DNA of 64,000 nucleotides, taken from Oxytricha trifallax (lineage: Eukaryota; Ciliophora; Spirotrichea; Sporadotrichida; Oxytrichidae). This document shows positions 12,321 through 24,955 of the stretch, piece after piece. The notes under the pieces were generated by a model, which was not told the DNA's origin, searched no databases, and saw only the letters and a program-made list of their open reading frames with translations. How positions within the stretch are numbered: position 1 is the stretch's first letter; each line of letters begins with the position of its first letter. The position numbers and the translations under genes are program-made. The stretch covers positions 1 to 64,000 of the forward strand of contig ARYC01001534.1 in the NCBI GenBank assembly GCA_000711775.1, read 5' to 3'.

Positions 12321-13730
12321 GGGGAAGGGATATAAGTCGATGCAAAATTTATTAAATTCTAAGACAGTGCAAAATTTTTTTCACTAAATCCTAAGTTGGT
12401 GTAAATAAAATTTTTTTCTTTTCAATCATAAAGTTAATAGTTAATTGATAATTAGTTTAATATCTCAGATAAAGAATCATCTTCCTATAATTAATTCATC
12501 TTGATTTGTCTCCTCCAAAGTTTTTCCATTATAAAATTATGCAAATTTTCATCGCTCACTTACTGTACTATAAATATTTTAATAAATCTTTTCAGATAAA
12601 AAACATAAGCTATCAATTTAATTTGCTCCACTTAAATTTCTAGGTCTTACATTTATATTGCTATTTTCATTATCATTTTGCATTTCAGCATCTTAAGATT
12701 GATTTACTCCATTATTATCTTCCTTTTCATCATCATCATCTTATTTTTGATTAAATTAATTTGGCTTTAAATCTTCATGAACATACCACTTAATGAATAA
12801 TCCTGCTTATGAAAATTACATATTTTAATATGAACTAAAGCCATTATGATGAATAGTAGATCCTCTTTAAGAATATTATTGTATTATAGCCCGTAATATA
12901 TGTCTAGCTCTGTCTTTAACAATAAAAACTTTTGCTATTTTTGATTTTCTTTCTACCATGCCAAATACCCACATTTGTCTTTCAACTCTCATATTTCCTA
13001 TTTAATTTCTATCATCATGGAGAAATTTCCCATGAGTAAATAAACTTTCATATACTTCAATATCCCCACTAAGTATTTCATTTTAATTTTAGATATGATA
13101 AATTTAAATATATTTTGCTACTTTTTCTGATATCTTAGAAACCTTTTTGGTTAAATTCTTGTTTAAGTTATAATTGTACATATTCTATTGTATTTTGTAA
13201 GTGAAGAACTGTATCCATTTGCAAAATAATGAAATACCAATAAGTACTATGATGGTGTTTATTATATATAAATAAAGATTAAATTGATATTTTTTCCTGC
13301 CTGGATGTTTACATTAGTATTCAACTTCATCTGGTGCATCTTTTCTTGGTTTTAATCTCATAATATATTGGCATACTCCACGTTTAACGTCATTATAAGA
13401 ATCCCAATTACTTAAAGCACATCAACTACATTCTTTATATCTTTGATCAAAATCATTACTTTCATTATTGAATCAGATGTTTTAATAATGTCTTAATGTC
13501 TTTTTTGTCTTTTCATGTCAATTTTTTAAAATAATAAAAATAACAAGAATTTTTAGAAATAATATTTGAACCATAAAATTAAATATTCTATTATGAGTGA
13601 GAATTCTTTTTTATTATACACCTACTTAGGTTTTTTGAAAAACATTTTTTCACCACAACTTAGGATTTAGTCAAAAAATTTTGAAGTGACAAAGATTTTC
13701 AAAAATTTTTTGCACTGCTTATAACCACCC
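12321..13730 (-). mobile_element. Merlin/IS1016-like transposon, decayed
   Basis: Imperfect terminal inverted repeats: the left begins GGGGAAGGGATATAAG and the right, read on the minus strand, begins GGGTGGTTATAAG. Both continue into a GTGCAAAA block and the CTAAATCCTAAGTTG block (left about 12385-12405, right about 13645-13670). The repeats enclose a transposase gene of the ISXO2/IS1016 type. I could not define a target duplication. Confidence 0.75.
12549..13516 (-). pseudogene. Merlin (ISXO2/IS1016-type) transposase, inactive
   Basis: The minus-strand frame carries an ECSxC..C zinc-ribbon-like start, then GDIEVYESLFTHGK, MWVFGMVERKSKIAKVFIVK, DRARHILRAII and QRGSTIHHNGFSSY, in the order of the IS1595/ISXO2-like transposase domain. 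In that family the first catalytic Asp lies in a VEIDES-type motif, here IEVYES, and the second in a TDxxxxY-type motif, here HHNGFSSY; both acidic residues are lost. A TGA lies in frame at 13422-13424 inside the zinc-ribbon motif and the first 15-20 codons need a frame change. The C-terminus is Asp/Asn/Gln-rich and stops at TGA 12549-12551. Dead copy; family assignment rests on motif order. Confidence 0.75.
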
Positions 13731-13739
13731 AAAAATTTA

Positions 13740-15035
13740 TAGGATAATTTAAATTATTAACTAAATTTTTTTTTTCACCTTTTAATAAAAATGATTCTTA
13801 AGCAATATATTCACTTTTGCCTATAGATTCACTCTATGATTGATTCAGATTTTAAGATTATTTTGCAAGAGTTCATAATTTAATCACAATCACTAATAAG
13901 TGATTTTGCTTATTGAAAATTATTTAAAAGTCTTTAAGAATTTAGTTAAGGTGAAAAAAATATTAAAGAGTACATTAATTCTCAAATAAATCCACTTAAT
14001 TACGTTTTTACAAAGACTATTATTAAATTTAATAAGATTTAATTATTATAAAAAAAAAATTACTTAAACTTTAATAAATTACCTAATTTATCATAAAAGG
14101 TCTCTACTAAATATATTTTAATTAACTGGAATAAAGATAATAAAAAAGCATAATTAATAGACTTTTGAGCATTATTATCTCAAATAGTAAATTCTTTAAA
14201 GGATAAATTTTTTTATTTTATATACCTAAAATATTATCCTGTTTTGTGTTTATTTGTATGGTATATTAAATTGTTTTGACTCTATCTCTTTATATTACCA
14301 ATAAACAGTAAGCAAATAACCTGTAGATAAAAATATAAACATAAATAAAAGAACTTAACTATAAAAAATAGATTTAACAAATGTTAAATTTATATTTTTT
14401 TTAGATTTTCTTTTTCTTGTTTATTCTTATTCCCAATAAACAGAGGTTCTTATAATATGTGTAAATCGTAATAAATGATAAATAAAAAGTTCTAATTTTT
14501 TTTAATTTAACCATTGGTTAATTAATTTGAGCAAATCTTAGAAAAATTTGCTTAAAATGTATAATGGAAAATTCTCATAATCATATTTTTATTTGAAATA
14601 ATTAATAGATAAATAAATAAAATTCCTTATTCTAGTCAGAATAAGAAAATTAAAAAAGAAAAATAGTATTGAAATATATAATTACTATTGCTCTTAATAT
14701 AAATATATATATGTTTGTTTATCAGATAAAGATATTATTCAGGTTGTATAATAACAATTTCAAGAATATTTAAAGTAGAATAAAATACTGTAACAAATTA
14801 GATAATAATTAAAAAAATAATTCTATTTTATTCGATATGATATACTTATAAAATAGAGAACTTGCTGTGACCAATCTTATCTCACAAGTTATATAGAATT
14901 TGCAATACTTTAGTAATATTTAAGTAATCTAGATTGCATTTTTCAAATATATGGTGAAATTTGTTAATCCTAAATTTATATTTTTTTAAAACTTCTTTTT
15001 GATTGAAATTTAAATACTGAATTTAATTATTGTAT
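13740..15035. other. AT-rich stretch without a recognised gene
   Basis: No protein-like frame, known repeat or hairpin supported. Confidence 0.45.
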
Positions 15036-15452
15036 TATTGTAGGAATACATTCGAATTTGTGAAATTAATTTAAATTAAATGAATAATTAATTAAATTAT
15101 TGGCAATTAAAGTTGCCAATTTAAACGATTTTGGGCTCATACGATAGAGAATTCAAAATTAGCTGGACTTTATTATTGGGTAACTATTTTATCTCATCCA
15201 CAGAGCTAGATAACTTTAGTTTAATTAAACTTATCTAAATTCAATAAATTATACCCTCCCATTAAAGTCGAGTTATCTCGCTCCCTCGATGCAATAAATT
15301 AGTACCGCCACTAATAAAGTCCAGCTAATTTTGAATTCTCTATCAAATAAGCCAAAAATCGTTTAAATTGGCCAACTTTAACTGCCAAGATTTTTATTTA
15401 TAATTAATTTAATTTAAATTAATTTCCCAATTTCGAATGTATTCCTACAATA
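15036..15452. mobile_element. Palindromic MITE, TTGTAGG type, copy 2
   Basis: TA-flanked, with ends TTGTAGGAATACATTCGAAT and its complement. Inner arms contain the GGACTTTATTATTGG block, with centre near 15245. Some arm differences (ATCTCATCCACAGAGCTAGA versus CTCGCTCCCTCGATGCAAT) show this copy is older. Confidence 0.85.
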
Positions 15453-17940
15453 GATGTATCTATCAAAATTAAAAATAGAATTTTAATTTAAATTAAATAA
15501 ATTTAAATTATTCTTGAATATATTTAGAAATAAAGCTTTATTTTTGAATGATATTGCTCGAGTATAGTTTAATTGAGAAAATTAATTTAAGTATTCAATA
15601 TAAATACAATTTTAAGAAGTTGACCTTGTTTAAACCTTAAAATAAATATTCTTTTTATTAGAATTATATAATAGATGAAAATTACTATTACAATATTATT
15701 TTATAGTGTCATTTGAGCGAGTTAATTGAGTTTAACTTTGGTATTAAATTTAAACAAAAAGTACTTCCACAAATAAACTTGATTTAAAACGCTCCTGTGA
15801 TTCGATAAAATAGATGTCTCAATCCTTTAAAGTAAAATATTAATATAAATTTTATTTTTTCTAATTCTTTTTAGAATAAAGCTAAAACAATCTTGGACTG
15901 TTCGGATTGATCGTCTTCTCAACTTTTATACTTATTGATAGTGAGTAGATCTTAATTTTGTGCATTACAAGTCACTTTTTTGTATAGGCATTAGATCTTT
16001 TTCATCTTTGCGATTATGTAGTATGGCTCTCAAAACTATTTTTTTTAATTTCACTATCAGGTGTCCATCGGATAGCAAGAGGTATCCTGCTGACTAGAAA
16101 TTATGAAAGTTGCAAAACAATTTATAGAATAAATTCTCATTTCTTTATTTAAGATAAATTAGCTCGACAGTTTTCATAGACATTGGAGACTTGAAATACA
16201 AGTTATTAATCTACAAAGTGACGAATTATAGAATGGCTGTCAAGAAAATATATGAAAGAAATTTTTACAATACTTTGTCTAATGATTCTTGGGCATAGTG
16301 CCGAAGTGAAGTTACTGTAAAACAATTACATTTAAAGCATATCCTAAATTTATGAAGAAAATAAAATAATTGAATTCTGTATATTGATAAAGTGCCCAGT
16401 TCAAAATTATATAAAGAAGGTAAGATTGATGCTATTATAAAATACTAAAGTAAGTAAAGGAACTACTTTACAAGTATGAATAATTTGAGATTAGTTTGGA
16501 GCATTATTTGCATTAATGAATTGGAGCAAATTGAATGCTATTATTTTTGCTCTCTATATTTACCTTCTTCTATAAAAACAATTTATTTTTAATAATATGA
16601 TATTCATACTCTTTTAGCTTTTATAGATGTGAGATATAAAAAGTAGTAAAAGAAAGAAATCAATTCTCTGGTAAGATGGCTCCTTCATATACCTTAAGAA
16701 GGAGATAGCTTTCTCATTTTATAAGAATGCAGTAAATCTATTTAACTCCCCAATTATCTTCTGAGTTTCCTCATTTTTATTATTATTATTTACCATAAAT
16801 AATTAAGTTCTGCTTTTTTTTAATTCTCTATCGTTCTATGTAGATTTGGACAAACCTGCCTGCTATTAATTTTTGATATTTTTTTTTATTTTGTTTAATT
16901 ATATATATATATTTATATATATTTATAACATCCAATTCAACCAATATTTAGCAATATAAAACCCTGTAATAAATTAAGAACTAAGATAGAAAATTGGGAA
17001 AAATTAATTATAATTAAATAAATAAGATTTATAAAAAATGTCATTTAATTATTAAGGCGATGCTTGAATAATTTGGCCTCTGTTTTAATTACAATAATAG
17101 TGTTTCTATAATCAATTTAATTGTTCTTAACTTCCTTTATTTACCTATATTGAATGAAAGTGTTTTAATAAATCATTTGAAAACCGTGAGTTTCTTTCTC
17201 TGTAATTCATATCCTCTCATCCCATCTTCTTATTTTCTTTTTTAAGCTTCGTGTAAATCTTTTTCGATCAAGTTTTCTAATTTTTTATTTTGGATATCTT
17301 CAAATATTTTTAGAAGTCTTTGCATGCTCGTCAAGTAAAACTCCAATTTAAATTAGAATTTTCAAAACAAAATTAATTAATAGTTATTTCAATCAAAATT
17401 TTAAGCTAAGAAATTCTTATAAATATTATTTTAACTGCTAAAAATGAAAAACGCTTTTAATATTGATATTTTAATTAATTTCTTTATTTATTTAAGATAT
17501 TAGTTTTAAAAAAAGAATGATAACTAAATGATCCTCTAAAATAATATTTTTAATTTTAAGACCCTGTATATTAATATTCATTTATTTACAACGCATTTTT
17601 ATAATATTTATAGAGTATACATTTCATTTCTAGCTTTTCATTAACATTTTATAAATCTTTCTTTAGCAACTTTTATAAATTATTTATAAAAATTTCTTAT
17701 ATTCAATATGGAGGCTATTCAGCAATTTTATAATTTTAATTTTATTCAATTTCTTTGTATTTTACTCTTCAATGTTTTATTTTGTATAATCATAAAGACT
17801 CAAGTTAACTACAGCCATGTTCGGCCAGAACAAGATATGGCTTCCATTTTTGATTTTATTAAAATTTACTATATTTATTTAATTTATTTATCATTTTTAA
17901 TGCAATAAAAACATACTTAAATTCATCCATTTCTTTAAAA
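15453..17940. other. AT-rich stretch without a recognised gene
   Basis: A 66-codon frame at 17708-17908 (MEAIQQFYNFNF) extends in the ciliate code to TGA near 18022, but it is mostly hydrophobic low complexity and unsupported. Nothing else stands out. Confidence 0.4.
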
Positions 17941-17965
17941 GGTCACCGGAAAATCTTTCAAAAAC

Positions 17966-18013
17966 ATTGTCCGGCGGACAATCATTTCTTAACATTGTCC
18001 GGCGACTCAAAAT
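17966..18013. repeat. GC-rich palindrome and direct repeat ACATTGTCCGGCG
   Basis: ACATTGTCCGGCG occurs twice, about 30 bp apart. The first copy is part of a 17-bp odd palindrome ATTGTCCGGCGGACAAT. These are the only CpG-rich motifs within kilobases. Possible protein-binding site or the scar of a transposon end; no partner copy seen. Confidence 0.6.
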
Positions 18014-18471
18014 TAATGATCAAATTCCAAATAGAACTAAGAGATTTCAACATGAATATAGAACAAAGATCTAAGTATCCCTACTAAATAGAAAGGCTTC
18101 ATTAATATCATTTAAAAAAGTCAAACAGGCACCCTATATATTGCAAATGGAATATAGTAAGATCTGTTTGGAATTAAAGAATTAAAAAGAAATATTGATA
18201 ATACATGAGAATTAAGTGTTGAAAGCTCCATTTTAATTAATTTTACTATTTTAAAAAAATCTCAATGTTAAAGATGCTTAAAACCAACTAGTAGCATTGT
18301 ATGAGTTTGATTTAGGATTCAGTATTTATATATTTAATTTATTAAAATAATGCATTAATTAAATATTAAATTTAAATCAAAGATATATCATTATATCATT
18401 TAATCTTTTCCCTTTAATTAACTTGATCTTTAATGAATATAACCTTCCTTTTCTTCCTCATTTTATTTTAT

Positions 18472-18867
18472 TATTGCTAAGGTATAAATTGGCTTGGGAA
18501 TTAAAGGAAAAAACGTTAACTTTTATCCAAACCAAATAATATGATTCTTGTTTGATTGAGAATTTAAAATTAGCAGGAATTCACAATTGGTAGTACTGTT
18601 TTGTCTCAACGTAGCAGCGAGATTAATTAATTTTTATTTTATGTGATTTTTTTTCTTGAATTTCATACCAAAATAAAAATTAATTAATCTCGCTGCTACG
18701 TTGAGACAAAACAGGACTGCCAATAGTAAATTCCTGCTAATTTTGAATTCTCTATCAAACAAGAATAATATTGTTTAAGTTTGGATAAAAGTTAACGGCC
18801 AATAATTTCCTTTATAATTTGTTTATATTTAATTTAATTTCCCAAATAACTTTAAACTTTAGCAATA
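18472..18867. mobile_element. Palindromic MITE, TTGC type, copy 1
   Basis: TA-flanked, with ends TTGCTAAGG and CTTTAGCAA. The inner arms TTTGTCTCAACGTAGCAGCG and its complement are perfectly matched around a loop near 18650. The layout is the same as the TTGTAGG type but the terminal sequence differs. Confidence 0.85.
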
Positions 18868-20131
18868 TTTATCATTCAATTCCTTAACTTTACTATATAG
18901 ATCAAATCTATTGTTAAAATCATCGTCATATTTAATAAATTCTCTCAGATAATAAAAGTATGAATCTTTATTAGCATGCTATTTTTAGTTAATCAATTAA
19001 ATAATAGACTCACTAGTTAAGTTTTATTTTAAAAGACTGTAATCATCTAGATCAATATCATAAAATTAGCTCTCTTCTTATGACATTTTAAAGATTATTT
19101 TCTTAATTTTACTAAGCTTTTTTAAATTTATCATTTTAAATTGTCTATTCTTTAGTTTACTACAATATTGGAAATTTTTTATTTTTGTCTGATATTTTTT
19201 ATGATCGTTTCAAAAATGTCTTATTTGATCTTTTTCTCGTACAACTGGAGCTCTTTAGCAACATTCATAGAATATAATTTAAAAACTATAGCAAAAACCT
19301 TATATTAAAATTTGATTGACTAAATTATTGATTCTTATTATTTTTAATAAATAAAACATAGAATAATAGACAAGGATAACTTATTCAAATTGAATTAGAT
19401 AGAAATAGAAAATGTTAAACAAATCTGTTCTATTGATCTAATAATTGACCATTTGATCAAATTGCTCATTCGAGCGAGTTGATTTAAGTTATTTCATAAT
19501 AATTTTCTTACTTTTAATATGTTATATTTAAATTATTTCAAATAAAGATGATACTAAATTAATTTTAGATAAAATCTAAAAAATGTTAATTCACATGAAG
19601 TTATTCTTTTAGGATAATACAGTAGAAGCAAGTAGATTCTTGTAAGATTAGAATAATTCAACAAAAATACAATTAAAAACCAAAATTTCTTATATAAAAA
19701 GTTAGTATTCGGGTGATTTAAGATTTATTTCATAATATTCGGATTTACTAGAACTCCTTACAAATTAAATATTATCCTTTATCAAGTTAAAAGTAAAATC
19801 CACATAACTTGTAGTAATTGATGGATATGCTATTTAAAAAGTTAATCGTAAATGTACAATAACCCATAGTTACTAAACTTATTTATAAAATAATAAATAT
19901 ATTTTGAAATTAGCCTCATACTATAATATTTAGAATTATTTTAATCCTTGCATTTTCTATTATAAACACCATTATTAAGTATTTTGATCACCCAAATTCA
20001 ATTAAACAATTCTTTTTGCTTTAATATCATAAAATGAAAAATTTAAGTAAAAGCTAATTAGCAAAAAATTATAAATTAAATCTCAAAATTTATATGTTCA
20101 TATATTTTAGATATAAGTTTGATTTTACATA
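18868..20131. other. AT-rich stretch without a recognised gene
   Basis: Downstream of the minus-strand TPR-like gene. No supported feature. Confidence 0.45.
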
Positions 20132-20427
20132 TCATGATTATACTTCAATTTCTAGATTAGTTTTATGATTCCAAATGAGCTATTCAAAGTATTAGGATGA
20201 TAGCATACAATTTTATTAAATTATAATTTAAAGAAAAAACTGTGTGATATTAACTTCATTAAGTTATTTTTGAGAGTCACCTGCTAGGAGATGCATCTCT
20301 TCATTTACTTTCCTTTCTATGTCATTTTTAAATAAATCTGGTAGTATTATTAAACATTTTTCACTTAAAGCTGCTTCCTTGTAATTTTAATTTTTTTCAA
20401 AAAGTTCACCAATTTTCTTGTGACAGT
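20132..20427 (-). CDS. C-terminal piece of a TPR-like gene
   Basis: Minus-strand frame that enters from the TBE-A target site and ends at TGA 20132-20134. It reads HKKIGELFEKNQNYKEAALS, then EKCLIILPDLF and a polar tail ending EIEVQS. Joined to the piece at 25095-25236 by removing TBE-A and one ACT target copy, the frame runs through without a break, producing consecutive helix pairs with TPR spacing (ALAHYKSGYSKEALIQY, then IGELFEKNQNYKEAAL). Partner and pathway unknown; TPR proteins bind other proteins. Confidence 0.65.
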
Positions 20428-20529
20428 CAAAACCCCAAAACCCCTTAGTGAGGTTTATAAGTGCTTTGATTAGTAGGGTAAAGTTGGGGTTTTATTAGGG
20501 TTAGTAGAGAAATTAGGCCAGTTTGCAAA

Positions 20530-21594
20530 ATGAGAAATAGAAATTAGCGATTTTTGGGGTCTATTTATGATGAGAAATATTTAGATTTACTGCTTAAGCT
20601 TAGGTATGGTGCGAGTATTAATATAGACTAACTCAAACCAGTGATGAATTATTGTGCGATTGCAAAGCTATTGTGTAAGAGTGCTTCGACTGTAAGGTAT
20701 CACTGCTTGTTAGCTGTTTAGCATTTCAATTCTGGTTCTTGATAACATCCTGTAAGAAAATAAAAGTTCTCTTAGCAGCATATTGAATATCTCTGCGATT
20801 CTAAGACTCTTAAGTATTGGGCACATTTCCCACTTGACTAGCGAGCTGTGATGTTTCATCGCAAGTTTCCTGACATGCGTATCTCACCATAGACTATCGC
20901 AAATATTTATTGAAGGAATGGTATTACCTTCAAGACTGTCAATAGAGTGAAGAGAGTGATTGACTTTACTCTGCCATTTTATAGTAATAATTTAAACTAT
21001 ATATATGATTAAATGCAGAGGTCTGTTGATAATAACATCAAGTTCATACACGCTGATGAAGCTGTGTTTACGTTCAACACCTTTATTAATAAGTCTTGGT
21101 ACAAGAAGTACGATAATATAGAAGTGTATGACTAAAAGGTTAAGGTTGTCACTCACGCAATTTTGGCTGGTATCAGTGAAGATTCAGGCTTAGAAACTTA
21201 TGTCATTCATCCTCGCTCTTTTAAGCGAGAGCAGTATATAGAGTTCTTACGTAAGCTAAGAGATAAGTAGAACGATCAAGAGATCATCCTGTTTGTTGAT
21301 AACCTCTCAGTTCATAAGACTAAGGAATCTAAGAAAGCTTATGAAGAGTAAAAGATAACTCATGTGTATAACGTTCCTTACAGTCCTCAATTTAATGGAA
21401 TCGAATTCTATTGGAGTTAGATTAAGACTCACTACAAGAAACTCTTGCTGTATCACCTAATGCATGATCTACCAATCGACATAGTAGACTTAATACAGAG
21501 TAGTTGCAAGAGAGTGGGTAAAGACTAGACTACGATATGTGCAAGGAAAGGAAGAATGAATGTTTATTAATAAGTGTTAGACTTAAATGAATGA
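20530..21594 (+). pseudogene. TBE-A 42-kDa DD34E transposase with two internal stops
   Basis: A 354-codon frame in the TGA-only code, aligned end to end with the intact TBE-D protein. Catalytic motifs are present: FIHADEAVF, ILFVDNLSVH and PQFNGIEFYW, with 34 residues between second Asp and Glu. In-frame TGA codons at 20740-20742 and 20911-20913 (the latter where the other copies have Lys) make the copy defective unless TGA is read through. The stop, 21592-21594, faces the 22-kDa stop 6 bp away. Confidence 0.92.
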
Positions 21595-21600
21595 ATTATT

Positions 21601-22391
21601 TCACATATCAAACGAACTCTTAAATGGATTCGGCTTCTCTTTCTTTTCTTCCTCTGGTGCTTTACTAGGACCCATGTTTCTTCTCTTTGTACCAGCACCA
21701 GCATCTATGTTCATTTCATCAGACTTTTAAACTTCATTATAAAGTCTCTTGCTAACTTAATGAATGGTTTGAGACTTTCTCTCTCTGTGAACCTTTGCAT
21801 TCTCTTTCATTAGAAATATACCAGTTCCAGGTTTCCCTAAAAAGTTATAAATCAAAGCTTACTAGAGAGATAAGGATGCTTCTTAAGCTCTGCTAGCCAC
21901 GTCTCGCTTATTAGTATTCCTTGCTTCTTTTAATCTTCAGGAGAAATAGAGTAGCGTTTCTTATGAGCTTCTTCTATAATTTCTCTCAAATAATCCTCTT
22001 TGATTGTACCAAGAACACCAAAGAAGAAGTTTCTTTCAGGCAACTTATTTGAGAGCTGCTTCTTGCTAGGAAGGTAAATAACCACTTCATCATCTTTCAT
22101 TGCATCCTCGTAGAGATTTGTGACTGAAATCTCTGGGTAGTTAGGTATTTCAATCAGTTTGATTTCTATGTTTTTAAAAGCTTTCTTCTCCTCGCAGAGT
22201 ATTGCTTTTAAGAATGATATTTTAGTACCTTCCATCGTTGGAAGGAATAGACCAACTGTATACATCGTTGATTAACATCAATTTATTTTACCATGCTAAG
22301 TAAGGTATCGATAGAGATCCTCCTTGCTTCTGAATCTTGATATCATTTCTTGAGCCTCAACCCTTTTCATTTGTTCATTGAATGATTCCAT
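21601..22391 (-). CDS. TBE-A 22-kDa protein, two introns, open
   Basis: Unknown-function protein conserved in TBEs. Starts MESFNEQMKRVEAQEM. Intron 1 is 36 nt (22256-22291) and intron 2 is 26 nt (21837-21862); both are GT-AG, and splicing gives one open frame ending SSFDM before TGA 21601-21603. The middle carries LPERNFFFGVLGTIKEDYL and the C-terminus a basic MNIDAGAGTKRRN motif shared by all copies. This is the only 22-kDa gene in the window that looks undamaged after splicing. The introns are inferred from all copies showing the same interruptions. Confidence 0.85.
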
Positions 22392-22953
22392 CTTTGTTCC
22401 TCTTCCTATTAATGAATTTCAAGTTTTAATTTATAGACTTCTGGATCCTATCCTTTAAAATCTTACTATTAAATATGGGCATCTTATAGGAGGTCAACCC
22501 TGTAAAGATACGTGGAGAAGGTTCGCAGAAGCTGTAACAAACTTCAGAGATGGAGCTCCATTTTTATCAATTTAGTTCCATTAAATTAGTACTAAATTTG
22601 TTTAAATTTAATTAGTACCGGTACTAAATTCGTTTAAGTTTAATTGGTACCAATTTAATAGTACCAAAACTTAATTAGTACCTAGTTTTAATCCAGTGAG
22701 GTTTTAATGGAAAAGTTCCAATCTGGTTCAAAACTTAATTGGTACCAGTACCAACCTGAACTTTATCTGAGTTGGTACCAGAATCAAAATTATTAAGTGC
22801 AAAATTACAAAAATTATAGTTATAAACTGAGTATAAATATGAAGTCTTAGAGCTTAGATCAAACCATCATTAATGCTGTAGCAACTTATAGTCCAGCTAT
22901 AGCTATAGAGGTTTTAAGAGCTTTATAATAGAAATTTAAATTTGAATTTAAAC
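22392..22953. promoter_or_regulatory. TBE-A divergent spacer with GGTACC palindromes
   Basis: Separates the divergent 22-kDa and 57-kDa genes. It holds many copies of a TTAGTACC/GGTACTAA unit, including the palindromes GTACCGGTAC and TTGGTACCAA, between about 22570 and 22785. The position suggests a shared promoter or a transposase-binding region; both are inference. Confidence 0.5.
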
Positions 22954-24955
22954 ATGGCGGTCAACTTAAATCGTAGAGTTGGCACTTTTAGGAGCAGGTC
23001 AATCAATGCTTAACTTTGGTTCAACCAAGAAACAAGAAGTTATATATATTGAGAGGGAGGCAGAGCTAAGAGCTCTTGAATTTGAAGCACAGGTTTTTAT
23101 TATATAGGTTTAAAACATGAAAGAGAAAGCTGAAATAGAAGTTTAAACATCAATAAAAGATGTTGAGGAAGAAAAGGAACAGCTTCAGATTTAAAGGATT
23201 AAAACTTTTGAATGCTAAGACTGCTAAAATTTTTTCTCTACTGATTCCAGTTTGAAGAGACATATGAAAGAGGTTCACTCTGGGAAAGCTAAGGTGTATT
23301 TTAAGCATGATAAGGTCGATGGCAGGTACTAGTGCACGACTTGTGAGAAGTCTTATACTCACTCAGCTAAAGTTAAGAAACATATGCAGAAGCATCACCT
23401 AAGTGAGTTCTTGATTTAAGATAAAGAGACTTAGAAATTAGTGCCCGCTAAAAGAAAATCTAATAATCTTGAGACTTAAAAAGAACAGCAGGAGAAGCTT
23501 AAGAGGCAGAAGCGAATAGAATTAATGAATCAATCTGTTGGTAATGTCTTTTTAGCATGCTTTTAAGAGAGAGCCATCTATATTCCTCACTAAATGCAGT
23601 AGACCTTAGCAGTTGTATTGAAAACTACTTACATATAAACGTACCTGCTAAAGCAAAACTCATAGTGGTTGATGACTATGCCTACAAGGTATATCCTTTC
23701 AGCTATCTCCTTAAAAACGAGCAGTATCAAAATGAGTTTGCTAACGAATATATTGTACTTAGAGAGGCTTAGAAAAAAGATTGCAAGAATTTGCTCAAGC
23801 TAGATGGTGTTATTTTAGGGTTTGGTTTCATCGCACTAAGGCTAAAAAAGTTTGAAATGACTCTCCGAGATTATCTATATTAAAACAGATACCCAGATGA
23901 CTTGAATGATATTCTATCTAATATGATAAAGGGTGTTTAGGAACTTCACGAGCTTGGATACGTTCATAGAGATTTGAAGCCTGAAAATGTTATGCTAAAC
24001 CTTTGCCCTTTAGAAGTAGTTGTAATCGATTTTAATAGAGCCTTAAGATAAGAGATTGTAACCTTAGCAAAGGTTCTTGGTACTCCAGGTTACTTCCCAA
24101 TCAGAGAGAAATGGACTAATGGCTCTATTTAGTGGAATGAGTAAGAATTTAAATATTTACCAGAAATAATCTATTAATCAAGATTTCAATCATAGTATTA
24201 TATAATAGTTTTACGAATAAAATAATAAAAACCACACTCTATCCCTAACGATACAAGGATTAGAGATAGAGTGTGATGGAGTGTGAATAAATATATTTAT
24301 TAATTAATCTTTTAAAAATAACATTTCATTTTGTAGAATTAACATTGCAAATTAATTTAATTTATTAATATCATTGCTCAATATTATATTTCACTTATTT
24401 TATGATTAATTTTAAAACTTTCTTAACTCTAACAATTAAAAATCTTTAATGTATATATTAATTATTTACCTATTAAATTAAAATGTTAATTCTAAAAAAT
24501 GAAACGTTATTTTTAAAAGATTATTTAATAAATATATTTATTCACACTCCATCACACTCTATCTCTAATCCATGTATCGTTAGGGATAGAGTGTGGTTTT
24601 AATTATTTTATTCGTAAAACTATTATATAATACTATGATTGAAATCTTGATTAATAGATTATTTCTGGTAAATATTTAAATTCTTACGCAATGTTTGGGC
24701 AATAGCTGCAATAATATTAGAGTGCGATATGGAGAGCATGACTTACATTAATACAAAATATGAAAAATAATCAAAAAATCTAGCTGAGAAGCACATAAAC
24801 AAGATGATGTATGCTAAGAAATAAAGAAGATTGTAGAGAAGATAATAGTAAGAGCTCCAGCATATCCAAGACAATCCTTAGACGATATGCTCGAACCACT
24901 AAAGAAAGCGAGATTCAAGAGATACAACAAAGACAAGCAAGTAAAATTCGTGTGA
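22954..24955 (+). pseudogene. TBE-A 57-kDa zinc-finger/kinase-like gene, broken
   Basis: Two C2H2 fingers (FECQDCQNFFSTDSSLKRHM and YQCTTCEKSYTHSAKVKKHM), then a kinase C-lobe with VHRDLKPENVML, VIDFNRA and GTPGYFP. Frame changes are needed near 22978 (after the first codons), near 23550 and near 24830. A 550-bp palindromic element splits the WNVWAIAAII motif at 24136-24693. The C-terminus, ending KQVKFV, stops at TGA 24953-24955. Confidence 0.88.
24140..24689. mobile_element. Palindromic insertion inside the TBE-A 57-kDa gene
   Basis: About 220-bp arms, beginning GTAAGAATTTAAATATTTAC on the left and reverse-complementary at 24470-24687, with a loop around 24360-24470. AATG at 24136-24139 is repeated at 24690-24693. 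Taking out the insert with one AATG restores the kinase motif NVWAIAAII, so the element arrived after the TBE. No open frame. Ends differ from the TTGTAGG and TTGC MITEs. Confidence 0.85.

Noticed and set aside
17708..18022. Open frame starting MEAIQQFYNFNF as a gene
   Set aside because: Mostly hydrophobic low-complexity sequence in AT-rich DNA, with no motif, intron or homologous copy in the window.
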